A stretch of DNA of 64,000 nucleotides from Glaciecola sp964446865. Lineage in GTDB: Bacteria; Pseudomonadota; Gammaproteobacteria; Enterobacterales; Alteromonadaceae. The notes under the pieces were generated by a model, which saw only the letters and a program-made list of their open reading frames with translations, was not told the DNA's origin and did no database searches. Location of the stretch: NCBI GenBank assembly GCA_964446865.1, contig CAYURD010000002.1:1-64000 (forward strand), given 5' to 3'. The stretch's first letter is position 1. Each line of letters begins with the position of its first letter. Shown one piece after another: positions 17,437-26,318 of this stretch. The position numbers and the translations under genes are program-made.

Positions 17437-18939
17437 ATGAAGTTTTCTCCGTACAATACAAATTTTCAAAAAGACAAAGTCTTATTTACCCTAATAGCGG
17501 GCTTTTTAAGTGTTTTTGTATTCATTTTGTCAGAAGCTCAGGCGCAGTCTATTGCAAACGACCGCAATCAATTACCTGAAATTGGTGTGGTTGCGTCTGA
17601 TGCGATCACCATCGATAAAGAAAAGGTCATCGGTGACGTCATCATGCGTCAACTGCGAGGGCAAGCGCCTTTAGTACATGACCCAGTTTTGCAAGAATAT
17701 ATCCAAAGTTTAGGAAATCGCTTGGTCATTCATGCTGACAACACCAAATTTCCATTCAAGTTTTTTATGATAAACAACCCTGTCATCAATGCATTTGCGT
17801 TTTATGGCGGACATATTGGTATTCACACAGGATTGCTTGCGCAAGCCTCAACAGAAAGCGAACTTGCCTCAGTTGTTGCACACGAGATTGCACACGTCAC
17901 TCAGCGGCATTTGGCACGACGCGTACAAATGCAACAGCGCAGCTCACCACTACAAATAGCCAGTTTAATTGGCGGTTTGTTATTAGCAATAGCCGACCCG
18001 GAAGCTGGCATAGCGGCCGTGCAGGCAGGCGCGGCAGCAAATCAGCAAGCGTCAATTAACTTTACACGCAACAACGAACAAGAAGCAGATAACATAGGCA
18101 TTAATATCTTAAATCGTGCGGGTTTTGACCCGATGGGTGCACCAGGCTTTTTTGATCGCTTGGTCAGCCAGTCTCGCGGCCGTTCAAATCAGTTAGCGTT
18201 TTTACAAACTCACCCATTACCTGAGTCACGAGTGGCTGAAACCGTGACACGAGCACGTAGTTATGGCAAACGAGATGTGCCACCTAGCCTTGAGTTTCAT
18301 TTAGCAAAAGCGCGCATTATTGCGCGATATATGGGTAATGCTCGACGCAACATCGAAAGCTTCGAATCTTTGCAAGGCAAAGGCAATCCTATTCAACAAA
18401 AAGCAAATGAGTACGGCCTGGCGATAGCTTATTTTGAAGGCGAGCGATATCGCGATGCAAAAACCATCATGGATAAGCTTTTAAAAAATGACGCTGAGAA
18501 TCTCTTTTATTTAGACTTAATGACCGATATCTATATTAAGCTAGACTCGCCTCGTCAGGCGGTTTCGTTGCTAAGCCCTTTGTGGCAAGTAAAACCGCAA
18601 AATAAGGTGCTAACACTAAATCTTGCCAATGCTTATATTTCGGCCCAGCAATTTGACCCTGCTATTGAAATGCTCAGAGATTTGTTGCTTGTTGATAAAG
18701 AGAGCTTTTTAGCGTACCAATTGTTAAACGATGCATACAACTTAAATAGACAAAAGAAAGAAGCTCATATGGCACAGGCCGAAATTTATGCCCTAATATC
18801 GGCCTACCCTCTGGCGATTGACGAGTTGCAATTTGCTTATAATCAAGCGAACGCAGACACCATTGAAAAGCAACGCATAAAAGGCAGAATTTCACAGTTT
18901 CGTGAAGCACAAGCATCGATGATGAGATTGAGTATTTAA
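17437..18939 (+). CDS. bepA: Periplasmic M48 metalloprotease/chaperone BepA
   Basis: Zinc protease that helps LptD assembly and degrades stalled outer-membrane proteins in the periplasm. A signal peptide ends near EAQAQS (about residue 37). The M48 zinc motif is H149-E150-xx-H153 in VVAHEIAHVTQRH, with the third ligand in NNEQEADNIG. The second half (from about residue 300) is made of TPR repeats. 500 residues, close to E. coli BepA (487). Divergent from the PerM-type gene, the common arrangement. Confidence 0.94.
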   Translation: MKFSPYNTNFQKDKVLFTLIAGFLSVFVFILSEAQAQSIANDRNQLPEIGVVASDAITIDKEKVIGDVIMRQLRGQAPLVHDPVLQEYIQSLGNRLVIHADNTKFPFKFFMINNPVINAFAFYGGHIGIHTGLLAQASTESELASVVAHEIAHVTQRHLARRVQMQQRSSPLQIASLIGGLLLAIADPEAGIAAVQAGAAANQQASINFTRNNEQEADNIGINILNRAGFDPMGAPGFFDRLVSQSRGRSNQLAFLQTHPLPESRVAETVTRARSYGKRDVPPSLEFHLAKARIIARYMGNARRNIESFESLQGKGNPIQQKANEYGLAIAYFEGERYRDAKTIMDKLLKNDAENLFYLDLMTDIYIKLDSPRQAVSLLSPLWQVKPQNKVLTLNLANAYISAQQFDPAIEMLRDLLLVDKESFLAYQLLNDAYNLNRQKKEAHMAQAEIYALISAYPLAIDELQFAYNQANADTIEKQRIKGRISQFREAQASMMRLSI

Positions 18940-19006
18940 ATAGTGTTTACATGAGGAATGTTAAGAAATCTAGATTTAGTTGCTATTGAGGTCATTGTTA
19001 AGGTCA

Positions 19007-19489
19007 CTATTGAAGTTGCGAGATTGCTTCGTTTAAGCCCTTGACAGTTTGTTCACCTAAGAGTTGTCCTGCTACCTCTCCATTCTTTTTAATTAAAAAA
19101 GTAGCCGGTAAATATGCCGGTCGCTCAAAGGGAAATGGCGTTTCAAGTTTGGCGACTAGTGGGAATTCAATATTGTACTTATTTTTTATTTCGAGCAATT
19201 TTTCAGCACTTAAATTATCGTAACTAACGGCAAACAAAACAGTGTCGTTTGGCAACTGATGATAAAACTCGTTTAATTCAGGTATCTCTCGTAAACACGG
19301 TGCGCACCATTCAGCAAAATAGTTAACAACCATGATTTTATTTTCATATTGGTCATAACGATGAGTCTTGCCATCAAGCGTGGTAAAATCATAGGATATT
19401 GCTCGATAAGCCAATATTCCCAAAAAAAATGCAATAAATGCGAGTATCCCTAAACCCAAGTATGCTCTATAAGTAAGATGTTCGCGCAT
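19007..19489 (-). CDS. TlpA-like membrane-anchored thioredoxin
   Basis: About 160 residues: one N-terminal membrane helix (YLGLGILAFIAFFLGILAY) anchoring a periplasmic thioredoxin fold. The redox motif is WCAPC in YFAEWCAPCLREIPEL, with the cis-proline region YLPATFLI. Likely a disulfide reductase of the TlpA/ResA group. I use the ATG at 19489 although its ribosome site is poor; an in-frame TTG at 19528 would lengthen it by 13 residues and nearly touch the divergent arsC gene. Target proteins cannot be inferred. Confidence 0.85.
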   Translation of the reverse strand: MREHLTYRAYLGLGILAFIAFFLGILAYRAISYDFTTLDGKTHRYDQYENKIMVVNYFAEWCAPCLREIPELNEFYHQLPNDTVLFAVSYDNLSAEKLLEIKNKYNIEFPLVAKLETPFPFERPAYLPATFLIKKNGEVAGQLLGEQTVKGLNEAISQLQ

Positions 19490-19531
19490 AAATAAATAAA
19501 ATACCAAGCAAAAAATAAGAGGACGCAAATA

Positions 19532-19903
19532 ATGCCTAATTCAATTTTATATCACAACCCTAGATGTTCGAAGAGCCGGCAAGCATTGGCATTTTTAGAG
19601 AGTCAAAATACAGTTTTTGACACCGTGCTATACCTAAAAGTAGGTTTACATAAAAATGAAATAAAACGCATGTTAACCGCCCTATATGCCAACAAGGCCA
19701 TCACAACAGCACATGATTTGCTTCGAGTTAACGAAAGTGAATATAAAGAAAGTCAATTAGACGCCAGTAGCGATGACGAGTCGGTAATTAACGCGCTTGT
19801 TAAATTTCCGAAACTGTTAGAACGCCCTGTTTTTATAAATAACGATGTTGCTGCTATTGGTCGCCCATTAGACAATATTGCCAATATCCTACTAAAAAAT
19901 TAA
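19532..19903 (+). CDS. arsC: ArsC-family (glutaredoxin-type) arsenate reductase
   Basis: 123 residues. HNPRCSKSR near the start is the ArsC active site with catalytic cysteine, and the C-terminal RPVFINNDVAAIGRP matches the family's RPIV...GRP segment. Proteins of this shape reduce arsenate with glutathione and glutaredoxin. No ars operon (arsB, arsR) is nearby, and this locus next to bepA and the DUF2069 gene is a conserved housekeeping context, so arsenic resistance is not certain. Confidence 0.88.
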   Translation: MPNSILYHNPRCSKSRQALAFLESQNTVFDTVLYLKVGLHKNEIKRMLTALYANKAITTAHDLLRVNESEYKESQLDASSDDESVINALVKFPKLLERPVFINNDVAAIGRPLDNIANILLKN

Positions 19904-20180
19904 GCGGCTACAAGAATAGATACTTTTTCTATAATTGACTATCAAATTCAGTGGTCGTGTATACCATGATTGCCAACTGGTTTTTCTTGATTATTTATAA
20001 ATGGAAACAATTCTGGCCAAGTTGGCGTAAATAATATGTGTTAGAAGAATAACGAGTTGAACAGAGTATAATAAACGCGGTCTGAGGATAAACAAAGGCC
20101 GGGTCACGTTAATGTAAAAGTGAACCACGTGCAAATCATGAGAAAAACGACATGCAAAAAACGCAACAGGTGCAAGTAAG

Positions 20181-20684
20181 ATGAGTGCAAGCAATACCAG
20201 TACAAGCAAAAACACAGATGTACCTAATTCGACATTGTCACCAACGCCAATGTCGACTCGCGTCACTATATATCGTTATTTAGCCTTAGGCGGTCATGTC
20301 GCCTTGTTAATATGGATGAGCGTATGGTATTTATTGCTTGATACGAGCCATTCATACTCAATTACGTTTAAAATCGTTATATATTTGTTACCTTTACTTG
20401 TGCCGTTATACGGTATTATAAAAGCTAAACCTTACACGCATGCCTGGTCTTGTTTTATTGTACTGTGGTATTTTTTGCATTCAATAACGGTGATGTATGC
20501 GGAGCCTGATTACATACCTCACGCCAGCCTTGAATTGGTGTTAGCGATTATTATGTTTGTGGGTTGTAGTATGTTCGCTCGCTTGCGCGGACAAGAGCTC
20601 GGCACTGGCTTACCTAAGTTAAGCAAAGTGATGGAGCAAGAAAAAACCTTATTTGAGAGGACTGAAGCAGATGGCGAAAACTAA
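20181..20684 (+). CDS. DUF2069 inner-membrane protein
   Basis: 167 residues with four predicted membrane helices (around residues 33-54, 64-84, 93-112 and 118-137), a Ser/Thr-rich N-terminal tail and a charged C-terminus. It matches the small DUF2069 membrane family that sits beside arsC/wrbA in gammaproteobacteria; wrbA is absent here. Function unknown. The first 25 or so residues are low-complexity, so a start at a later ATG (MSTRVTIYRYLALGG) is possible. The next gene starts inside its last codons. Confidence 0.75.
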   Translation: MSASNTSTSKNTDVPNSTLSPTPMSTRVTIYRYLALGGHVALLIWMSVWYLLLDTSHSYSITFKIVIYLLPLLVPLYGIIKAKPYTHAWSCFIVLWYFLHSITVMYAEPDYIPHASLELVLAIIMFVGCSMFARLRGQELGTGLPKLSKVMEQEKTLFERTEADGEN

Positions 20685-22701
20685 CAATAGAGTGTTCACA
20701 CTTCCTAGTGATTTGTTCATAAGCAAACAAGGGGTGGTTAAGCTGTTAGGGGCAAGCACACTGCTTGCTGTGTTAGCAGGATGTGGAGGTGGTTCAGGCG
20801 ACAGTAATGACAATGGCGGTCGCCCTTCTCTGCCACCAACAAACCCTGCGCCTATTGTTGGCAATTTACCTCCTACTATCGAAAATGATAATGTTCAGAT
20901 ATTTGGCGATACTCAAGTAAATGTAGGCTCTGCAGCAGGTTTTGCGATAATACCAACAACTAATAACCAAATTACAAGCGTAAGTTGGCGTCAAACAGCA
21001 GGCCCCACTCTTAGCTTTCTTGCTGACAACAGCCAAACAATCGGCTTTGATGTACCAAGTGTGGGCAACTATACCTTAGAAGCGTCGGTATCGATGCAAG
21101 GGCAATCAAGCGCAAGCACCTACTCTATAAACTTTTCTGCCGCAGGTAGCGGTGAAAGTGCATCGGTGAGGCTAGATCATACTGCAACAGAATTGGGAAA
21201 AGTGTCATTGCATGTTGGTGTTCCCTCAAATAAGTCAATTCAATCCGTTAGCTGGCAACAAATGGCTGGGCCGAGGGCTCAAAACATAAGAGAAGACGAA
21301 GACTTTGTTTTTTTTGATGCGCCATCCGTCGTCAGCGATGCCGTAATTTCATACAGAGCAACCGTCAACTACACTGACGGCACTACCGAGCAAGACGATG
21401 TTTTTGTTACAGTAAAAAACGTCAATTTTGATGAAGATGGCTTATTTTACGGCAACAGTACAATAATTAGTGAAGATATGTACGCCTTCAATCAGAACAG
21501 TCCATATCGTAATGCACTTGAAAGATGTGTTTATAACAACACCATCCCTAATCCACCCACATGCACATTTTCGCAGTTACCCTTAATTGGCATGCAGACA
21601 AACAGCCCAACGGTGCAAAATGTCTTAGACAGAACTCTTGTATCACATGCGTGGATGGGAGAGCGTTTTGAAAATTACTTACAAAACTCCGCTGCTGGCC
21701 CCGACATGCTAAACCTTTTACGTGGTGTAACAGCAGTCGTCATTTCTTATGACGTAAGACCTTCGTTTTATTGGGCGGCAACGGGGGCTATTTATTTGGA
21801 TGCTCGTAATTTTTGGCAAACACCTGAAGAGCGAGACACCCTAAATGATGTGCCCGATTTCAGATCTGACTTTGGCAGTGACTTAAATTTTAGCGTGTTT
21901 TGGCGATATACAAAAGACAATGACTATTACCCTAGCGCTCGCATTGCTAAACAAGACCGCATAAACCGCAGTTTTGAAGATGTTGAAGCGAGCATATCGT
22001 GGCTAATGTATCATGAGCTTGCTCATGCTAATGATTTCTTCCCGCCTTCTTCGTGGGCTTCGGTAAGCACTAATACCACGCCGCTTGCCTACTTTAGAAA
22101 TAACGGGACTAATTCTGATATTCTAGACGACGATTTCCCCTTACGCTCAGACCAACTGCATTCACTAGCGCAGGTGAGATTTGCAAACCAAACTCCCACC
22201 AGTACCGAGCGTAATTATAGAGGCACTGATATTGAAGGCTTCTTTGCCCCTGATATTGCAAGTTCATTCTATTCGTATTTGACTGAGCGGGAAGATTTTG
22301 CCACCTTGTTTGAACGCTACATGATGCTTTATAGACTAGGTTCAGAAGCCGATGTTGCTATTATTGATGGCAGAACCAACTCAGATGAGCCCTTAGTCGT
22401 GTGGGGACAACGAAACCGAATCACCCAAGGCAGTCTAGAAGATCGTACCGTATTTACAGTTAGTCGGGTGTATCCTGAACTCGGCAACATTCGAAATACC
22501 TTGCGAAGCTTGAACTCGCCCATTTTGATGACGCCTAATCAAGGTTGGTTTGAAAATTTAGAAATTTCACCTGTTGCGCCTGGCACAAATGCCGTTTCTA
22601 GCCGGGCGAAGCAAGCCAGAAAGTTCAGCCGCCAAGAAATTGAACAGCGCGTATTTAGTGATACTCGGTTTATTCATGACGGTAGACCCGATTTGCAATA
22701 G
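20671..22701 (+). CDS. Large lipoprotein with Ig/PKD-like repeats and an HELAH zinc-protease motif
   Basis: About 676 residues. A signal peptide ends in a lipobox (VLAGCGGGSG, C38), followed by a Pro/Asn-rich linker. Two beta-rich repeats come next, each with SVSWRQTAGP or SVSWQQMAGP, resembling PKD/Ig-like domains. A C-terminal domain contains HELAH at residues 448-452 in SWLMYHELAHANDF, the HExxH zinc motif. A possible third ligand lies in the downstream YLTEREDFATLFERY. I do not recognise a named family; a surface or periplasmic metallopeptidase is an inference. ATG at 20671 overlaps the preceding gene by 14 bp. Confidence 0.75.
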   Translation: MAKTNNRVFTLPSDLFISKQGVVKLLGASTLLAVLAGCGGGSGDSNDNGGRPSLPPTNPAPIVGNLPPTIENDNVQIFGDTQVNVGSAAGFAIIPTTNNQITSVSWRQTAGPTLSFLADNSQTIGFDVPSVGNYTLEASVSMQGQSSASTYSINFSAAGSGESASVRLDHTATELGKVSLHVGVPSNKSIQSVSWQQMAGPRAQNIREDEDFVFFDAPSVVSDAVISYRATVNYTDGTTEQDDVFVTVKNVNFDEDGLFYGNSTIISEDMYAFNQNSPYRNALERCVYNNTIPNPPTCTFSQLPLIGMQTNSPTVQNVLDRTLVSHAWMGERFENYLQNSAAGPDMLNLLRGVTAVVISYDVRPSFYWAATGAIYLDARNFWQTPEERDTLNDVPDFRSDFGSDLNFSVFWRYTKDNDYYPSARIAKQDRINRSFEDVEASISWLMYHELAHANDFFPPSSWASVSTNTTPLAYFRNNGTNSDILDDDFPLRSDQLHSLAQVRFANQTPTSTERNYRGTDIEGFFAPDIASSFYSYLTEREDFATLFERYMMLYRLGSEADVAIIDGRTNSDEPLVVWGQRNRITQGSLEDRTVFTVSRVYPELGNIRNTLRSLNSPILMTPNQGWFENLEISPVAPGTNAVSSRAKQARKFSRQEIEQRVFSDTRFIHDGRPDLQ

Positions 22702-22752
22702 TCTTGATGGTTTATTGACAGGTAAAGAAGGTGTAAAAGGTATAGAAAAAAT

Positions 22753-22785
22753 AAAGAGTCAACGCGCTTAGCACCTTGACTCTTT
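22753..22785. terminator. Bidirectional terminator between the lipoprotein gene and hda
   Basis: AAAGAGTCAA and TTGACTCTTT form a perfect 10-bp stem around a 13-base loop, with T-runs on both strands, between convergent genes. Confidence 0.85.
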
Positions 22786-22814
22786 TTTTATGCCGGTATT
22801 AATTTGCGATACGA

Positions 22815-23531
22815 TTAAAGCGCTAAGACAGATTTAATAAACGGTATCGTGACTTTTCGCTTAGAAGCTAAGCTTGCCTTGTCAAGATTGTCGATGCATT
22901 CACTTAGTTTTTGCATATCGCGTGAGGTTCGGCTAAACAAAAAGTTTATGACATCTTGACTCGCGTCTATGCCAAGCGCGTTTAGCTGCAGTTCAATAGC
23001 GCTTAATTTATCTTCATCATCTAGTTCAACCAAGTTGAAGTTAGTGCCCCAAGTCAAGCGTGTCTTTAGATCAGGAAGCTCAAAATTCATTGTATCTATC
23101 GGTATAGATGTTGAAATCACCAACAACGTATTATCACGTTCAACGAATTGATTAATGATGTCAAATAACGCGATTTGCCAACTCTTTTTTGCATCAATTG
23201 CGTGAAGGTTGTCAATACAAATTACGTCTGTCTTACTCGCCTCTATCATGCTAGATAACATTTGAGGTGGCATCTCTTGTAAAGAGTGAAGGTTTAGATA
23301 TTGATGAGTAAAACCTAGTTTTGCGGCATGCTCGCAAGTGGCTAACAAAAGGTGCGTTTTTCCTCTTGCTTGTTTGCTGTATAAGAGGCTTATTCGCTGA
23401 GAGGCATTTGGAAACATTTGGCGCAGACCCGCTAAGTCTTGTAAATGACGAACGACTTGCTCGTTTCCTCGTTCGATAAACGTTTCAAAAGCATCTTGTT
23501 TTCTAAAACTAACGGGTAACACTAATTGCAT
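22815..23531 (-). CDS. hda: DnaA regulatory inactivator Hda
   Basis: AAA+ protein related to DnaA that, with the DNA-loaded sliding clamp, triggers ATP hydrolysis by DnaA and prevents re-initiation. The start MQLVLPVSFR contains the clamp-binding QLxLP peptide used by Hda. A modified P-loop lies in YSKQARGKTHLLLATC, and ICIDNLHAI is the Walker B region. About 238 residues. The ATG at 23531 has GGA nine bases upstream, a better fit than the ATG at 23540; it just touches the end of the preceding gene. Confidence 0.93.
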   Translation of the reverse strand: MQLVLPVSFRKQDAFETFIERGNEQVVRHLQDLAGLRQMFPNASQRISLLYSKQARGKTHLLLATCEHAAKLGFTHQYLNLHSLQEMPPQMLSSMIEASKTDVICIDNLHAIDAKKSWQIALFDIINQFVERDNTLLVISTSIPIDTMNFELPDLKTRLTWGTNFNLVELDDEDKLSAIELQLNALGIDASQDVINFLFSRTSRDMQKLSECIDNLDKASLASKRKVTIPFIKSVLAL

Positions 23532-23532
23532 G

Positions 23533-24873
23533 TTAGCCATTCCAGAAAAAAGCGATAGTATCGTTGTGCTCGCTATCTTCTTTCATAATATTCGCCTGAT
23601 TATTCGCGCGTAGTCTCGAATCTAAGGAAAGTATCGCTCTTAATCGTTGTACGTCAATATTTTGCTCAAGCTCGACCGTCGCAACTTTGCCATTTTGCGC
23701 AACTAAATTGACTTCAAAAACAGCAGGAATAGAGCGTAACAAAGCAATTAAGTCAACATAGTCGGTAAGTGAGGCGATACCGTCAACCTGCACTTGAACC
23801 CTAACGGGCGCCGAGGTTTCACTTGTGTTTAAAGCAAATTCTTGCGCTAACATATTAGCGTAAACATCGATGAGTTGTGCCAGAGCATGTTCTTCATTTT
23901 TTGCAAATATGTTGCCCGTTAGTACATTCATATTACTGCTTAAATCACGACTAGTAATGATGTAATCGAGTACATGTGAGGTGTCTTCAGGGATGTCGAT
24001 GTCAGTATTCTGAGATTGATTAGACTGAGCTCCCTGTTGTGTATTATTGATACCTTTGCCAGATTCGCTTACCAACAGTTCGTTGTTAAGCAAATCTTCT
24101 GCGTTACCTGCTATCTTACCCTCTATGTCTGCATCCAAATTTTGCACGCTTTCATTAGTTTGTACCCGTGTCTGTCTGTTGGTATCTTGTGAGCGTTTAA
24201 ACGCCAGCAATCTTGCTTGCTTTTGCTGATATTTCTCTAGATTAAATTCATCAATTGTTGCGCTTATCAAATAATTCGTTGCATAGCGAACACTTGCGGT
24301 TTGTAGTTTAGTAATGTACTGATTCCATACATCAAAAAATGATACTTGCATGTTGTCTTCTAAATCACCGACAGGCACGACAATGTCGACACCTCTGGCA
24401 TATGCTGTTTGGTCAATTAATTTGGCCATCTGACTAGATTGCATTTGCGTTAATAATGTACCGTTTTGGGACTGGGATTGAGCTTGAGTGCTATTCTCGC
24501 TCGCTACCCACAAAATGGCTGACGGGCGTAAATTTGTCCATACGTTTAAGCCAGACGCAAGTAAAAGACTTTCTATTTTTTCTTGATTAAAAGTGGCTTC
24601 AAAAAGCAAATCATCTTGTTTTTGCAAGAAGCTACTCGATACAAGAAATTGTTCAAAATTATCAACCGCTTTGGAAATGGCAGAATCTTTGAGCACATCT
24701 TGGCTTCCACTTAATTTGATGAATACTTGTGCTAAAGCGTCACGACCGGCTGCTTGTTGGGTCTTTAATGATTGATCGCTCACCACAATTCTGCCAACGT
24801 TTACATGCTCGACTGTGTTTGCTGCTGCGTTAAACGATGCAAAAAAGCTGACCAATAAAATACTTCGTAGCAT
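23533..24873 (-). CDS. DUF2066 domain protein, exported
   Basis: About 446 residues from the ATG at 24873, which opens a signal peptide (MLRSILLVSFFASFNAAANT). The DUF2066 region follows with VVSDQSLKTQQAAGRDALAQVFIKLSG. A Gln/Ser/Asn-rich, low-complexity stretch lies in the middle, and two more alpha/beta segments come at the C-terminus. This family commonly lies between hda and purM; its function is unknown. Upstream in-frame starts (24927, 25038) exist and none has a strong ribosome site, so the start is uncertain. Its stop meets the start of hda. Confidence 0.78.
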   Translation of the reverse strand: MLRSILLVSFFASFNAAANTVEHVNVGRIVVSDQSLKTQQAAGRDALAQVFIKLSGSQDVLKDSAISKAVDNFEQFLVSSSFLQKQDDLLFEATFNQEKIESLLLASGLNVWTNLRPSAILWVASENSTQAQSQSQNGTLLTQMQSSQMAKLIDQTAYARGVDIVVPVGDLEDNMQVSFFDVWNQYITKLQTASVRYATNYLISATIDEFNLEKYQQKQARLLAFKRSQDTNRQTRVQTNESVQNLDADIEGKIAGNAEDLLNNELLVSESGKGINNTQQGAQSNQSQNTDIDIPEDTSHVLDYIITSRDLSSNMNVLTGNIFAKNEEHALAQLIDVYANMLAQEFALNTSETSAPVRVQVQVDGIASLTDYVDLIALLRSIPAVFEVNLVAQNGKVATVELEQNIDVQRLRAILSLDSRLRANNQANIMKEDSEHNDTIAFFWNG

Positions 24874-25199
24874 AAGATTGCGAACAATAATTGGCTTAAA
24901 ACCTAAAAGCGATACTCGCTTTGCCATTCTGCCAATGCCTGCAAAATCGAATATAAAACAAGCACGCAGTATATTTGTCATTATTTGACGTACGAAACGA
25001 ATATGAAAGCTATGACATTTTATGCTGTGAAAACTCACGCTTAATAACCCTTATGATGATGCAAATGCTCTAGCGCTATTGTCTGACATTTAGAAATGAT
25101 TTGCATTAGAATTTTTGGCTAAGTTTTTGATACCTTTTAATAGTGGTTACTGTTAACATTACGCGCGAAAAAATCGACTAGGATATCCAAGGAATTTAC

Positions 25200-26237
25200 G
25201 TGGCAGATTCAAAACCATCACTCAGTTACAAAGATGCAGGTGTAGATATAGACGCAGGCAATCGTTTGGTAGATCGCATTAAATCAGTCAGTAAGGCGAC
25301 AACTCGACCAGAAGTTAAGGGTGGATTAGGTGGATTTGGTGCATTGTGCGCATTACCACAAAAATATAAAAATCCTCTTTTAGTATCGGGCACAGATGGT
25401 GTTGGCACAAAATTACGATTGGCGATGGACAATAACCGACACGATGGTATTGGTATCGATCTCGTTGCCATGTGTGTAAACGATTTAATTGTGCAAGGCG
25501 CAGAGCCCCTATTTTTTCTTGATTACTACGCCACAGGTAAATTAGACGTAGATACTGCAGCAGCTGTCGTAACAGGCATTGGTAAAGGTTGTGAATTATC
25601 CAACTGCGCGTTAATTGGCGGCGAAACGGCTGAAATGCCAGGTATGTACCATGGTAACGATTATGATGTCGCAGGCTTTTGCGTTGGCGTGGTTGAAGCT
25701 GACGATGTCATTGATGGTAGCAAAGTTAGCGCTGGCAACAAATTAATCGCGTTGGCTTCGTCTGGGCCGCACTCAAATGGTTATTCATTGATCCGCAAAA
25801 TAATTGAGGTGGCTAATATTGATTTGTCTGAGAAATTAGACGACAAACCGATACTTGAACATTTATTAGAACCAACAAGAATTTATGTCAAAAACACGCT
25901 TGCATTGCTAGAAAAATACAATGTAAATGCTATTTCTCATATTACAGGCGGCGGTTTTTGGGAGAATATCCCAAGAGTATTACCCGATAATTTGTGCGCC
26001 AAAATAAACGAGCAATCATGGCAATGGCCTTCTATCTTCAGCTATCTACAAAATAAAGGTAAAGTCACCACTCATGAAATGTACCGAACGTTCAACTGTG
26101 GTGTTGGTTTAATATTGGCCGTTGACGCCAAGCAAGCCGACGACATTGTCAACTTACTCAAGGAGCTTGGCGAAGATGCGTGGGTAATTGGTGAACTAAT
26201 TGAAAAAACCACTGACGCAGCGGTTATTATTGAGTAG
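25200..26237 (+). CDS. purM: Phosphoribosylformylglycinamidine cyclo-ligase (AIR synthetase)
   Basis: Closes the imidazole ring in purine synthesis (FGAM to AIR, using ATP). 345 residues, same as E. coli. SYKDAGVDIDAGNRLVDRIK, SGTDGVGTKLRLA and GGGFWENIPRVLP are family motifs. Translation starts at GTG, supported by AAGGAA six bases upstream. Divergent from the DUF2066 gene and followed at once by purN, as in most gammaproteobacteria. Its last codons and stop are part of an 18-bp tandem repeat series running into purN. Confidence 0.97.
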   Translation: MADSKPSLSYKDAGVDIDAGNRLVDRIKSVSKATTRPEVKGGLGGFGALCALPQKYKNPLLVSGTDGVGTKLRLAMDNNRHDGIGIDLVAMCVNDLIVQGAEPLFFLDYYATGKLDVDTAAAVVTGIGKGCELSNCALIGGETAEMPGMYHGNDYDVAGFCVGVVEADDVIDGSKVSAGNKLIALASSGPHSNGYSLIRKIIEVANIDLSEKLDDKPILEHLLEPTRIYVKNTLALLEKYNVNAISHITGGGFWENIPRVLPDNLCAKINEQSWQWPSIFSYLQNKGKVTTHEMYRTFNCGVGLILAVDAKQADDIVNLLKELGEDAWVIGELIEKTTDAAVIIE

Positions 26238-26318
26238 CCTCGAACTGATGAATAGCCTTGAGCGGATAAATAGCCCTGAGCGGATAAATAGCCCTGAGCC
26301 ATTGAATAGCCTTGAGCG
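26229..26318 (+). repeat. 18-bp tandem repeat, five units, across the purM stop and purN 5' end
   Basis: Units at 26229-26246 (diverged), 26247-26264, 26265-26282, 26283-26300 and 26301-26318, all of the form rnnrArTAGCCyyGAgCx. The first, attgagtagcctcgaact, is the purM C-terminus with its TAG stop and matches the last unit at 14 of 18 positions. This suggests the array grew by duplication of the purM end. Because 18 is a multiple of three, it stays in the purN frame and encodes NS-L/P-E-R/P-I/L repeats. Confidence 0.88.

Noticed and set aside
19904..20180. Possible lost wrbA remnant between arsC and the DUF2069 gene
   Set aside because: The 277 bp contain no frame resembling WrbA; nothing supports a pseudogene.
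25039..25199. Possible PurR operator upstream of purM
   Set aside because: The best candidate (ACGCGCGAAAAAATCG) lacks the central AAACGTT; no support.
26072..26302. Minus-strand frame coding a GYLSAQGYLSAQGY-like repeat
   Set aside because: Produced by the 18-bp repeat read on the other strand across purM and purN; no start signal or independent support.
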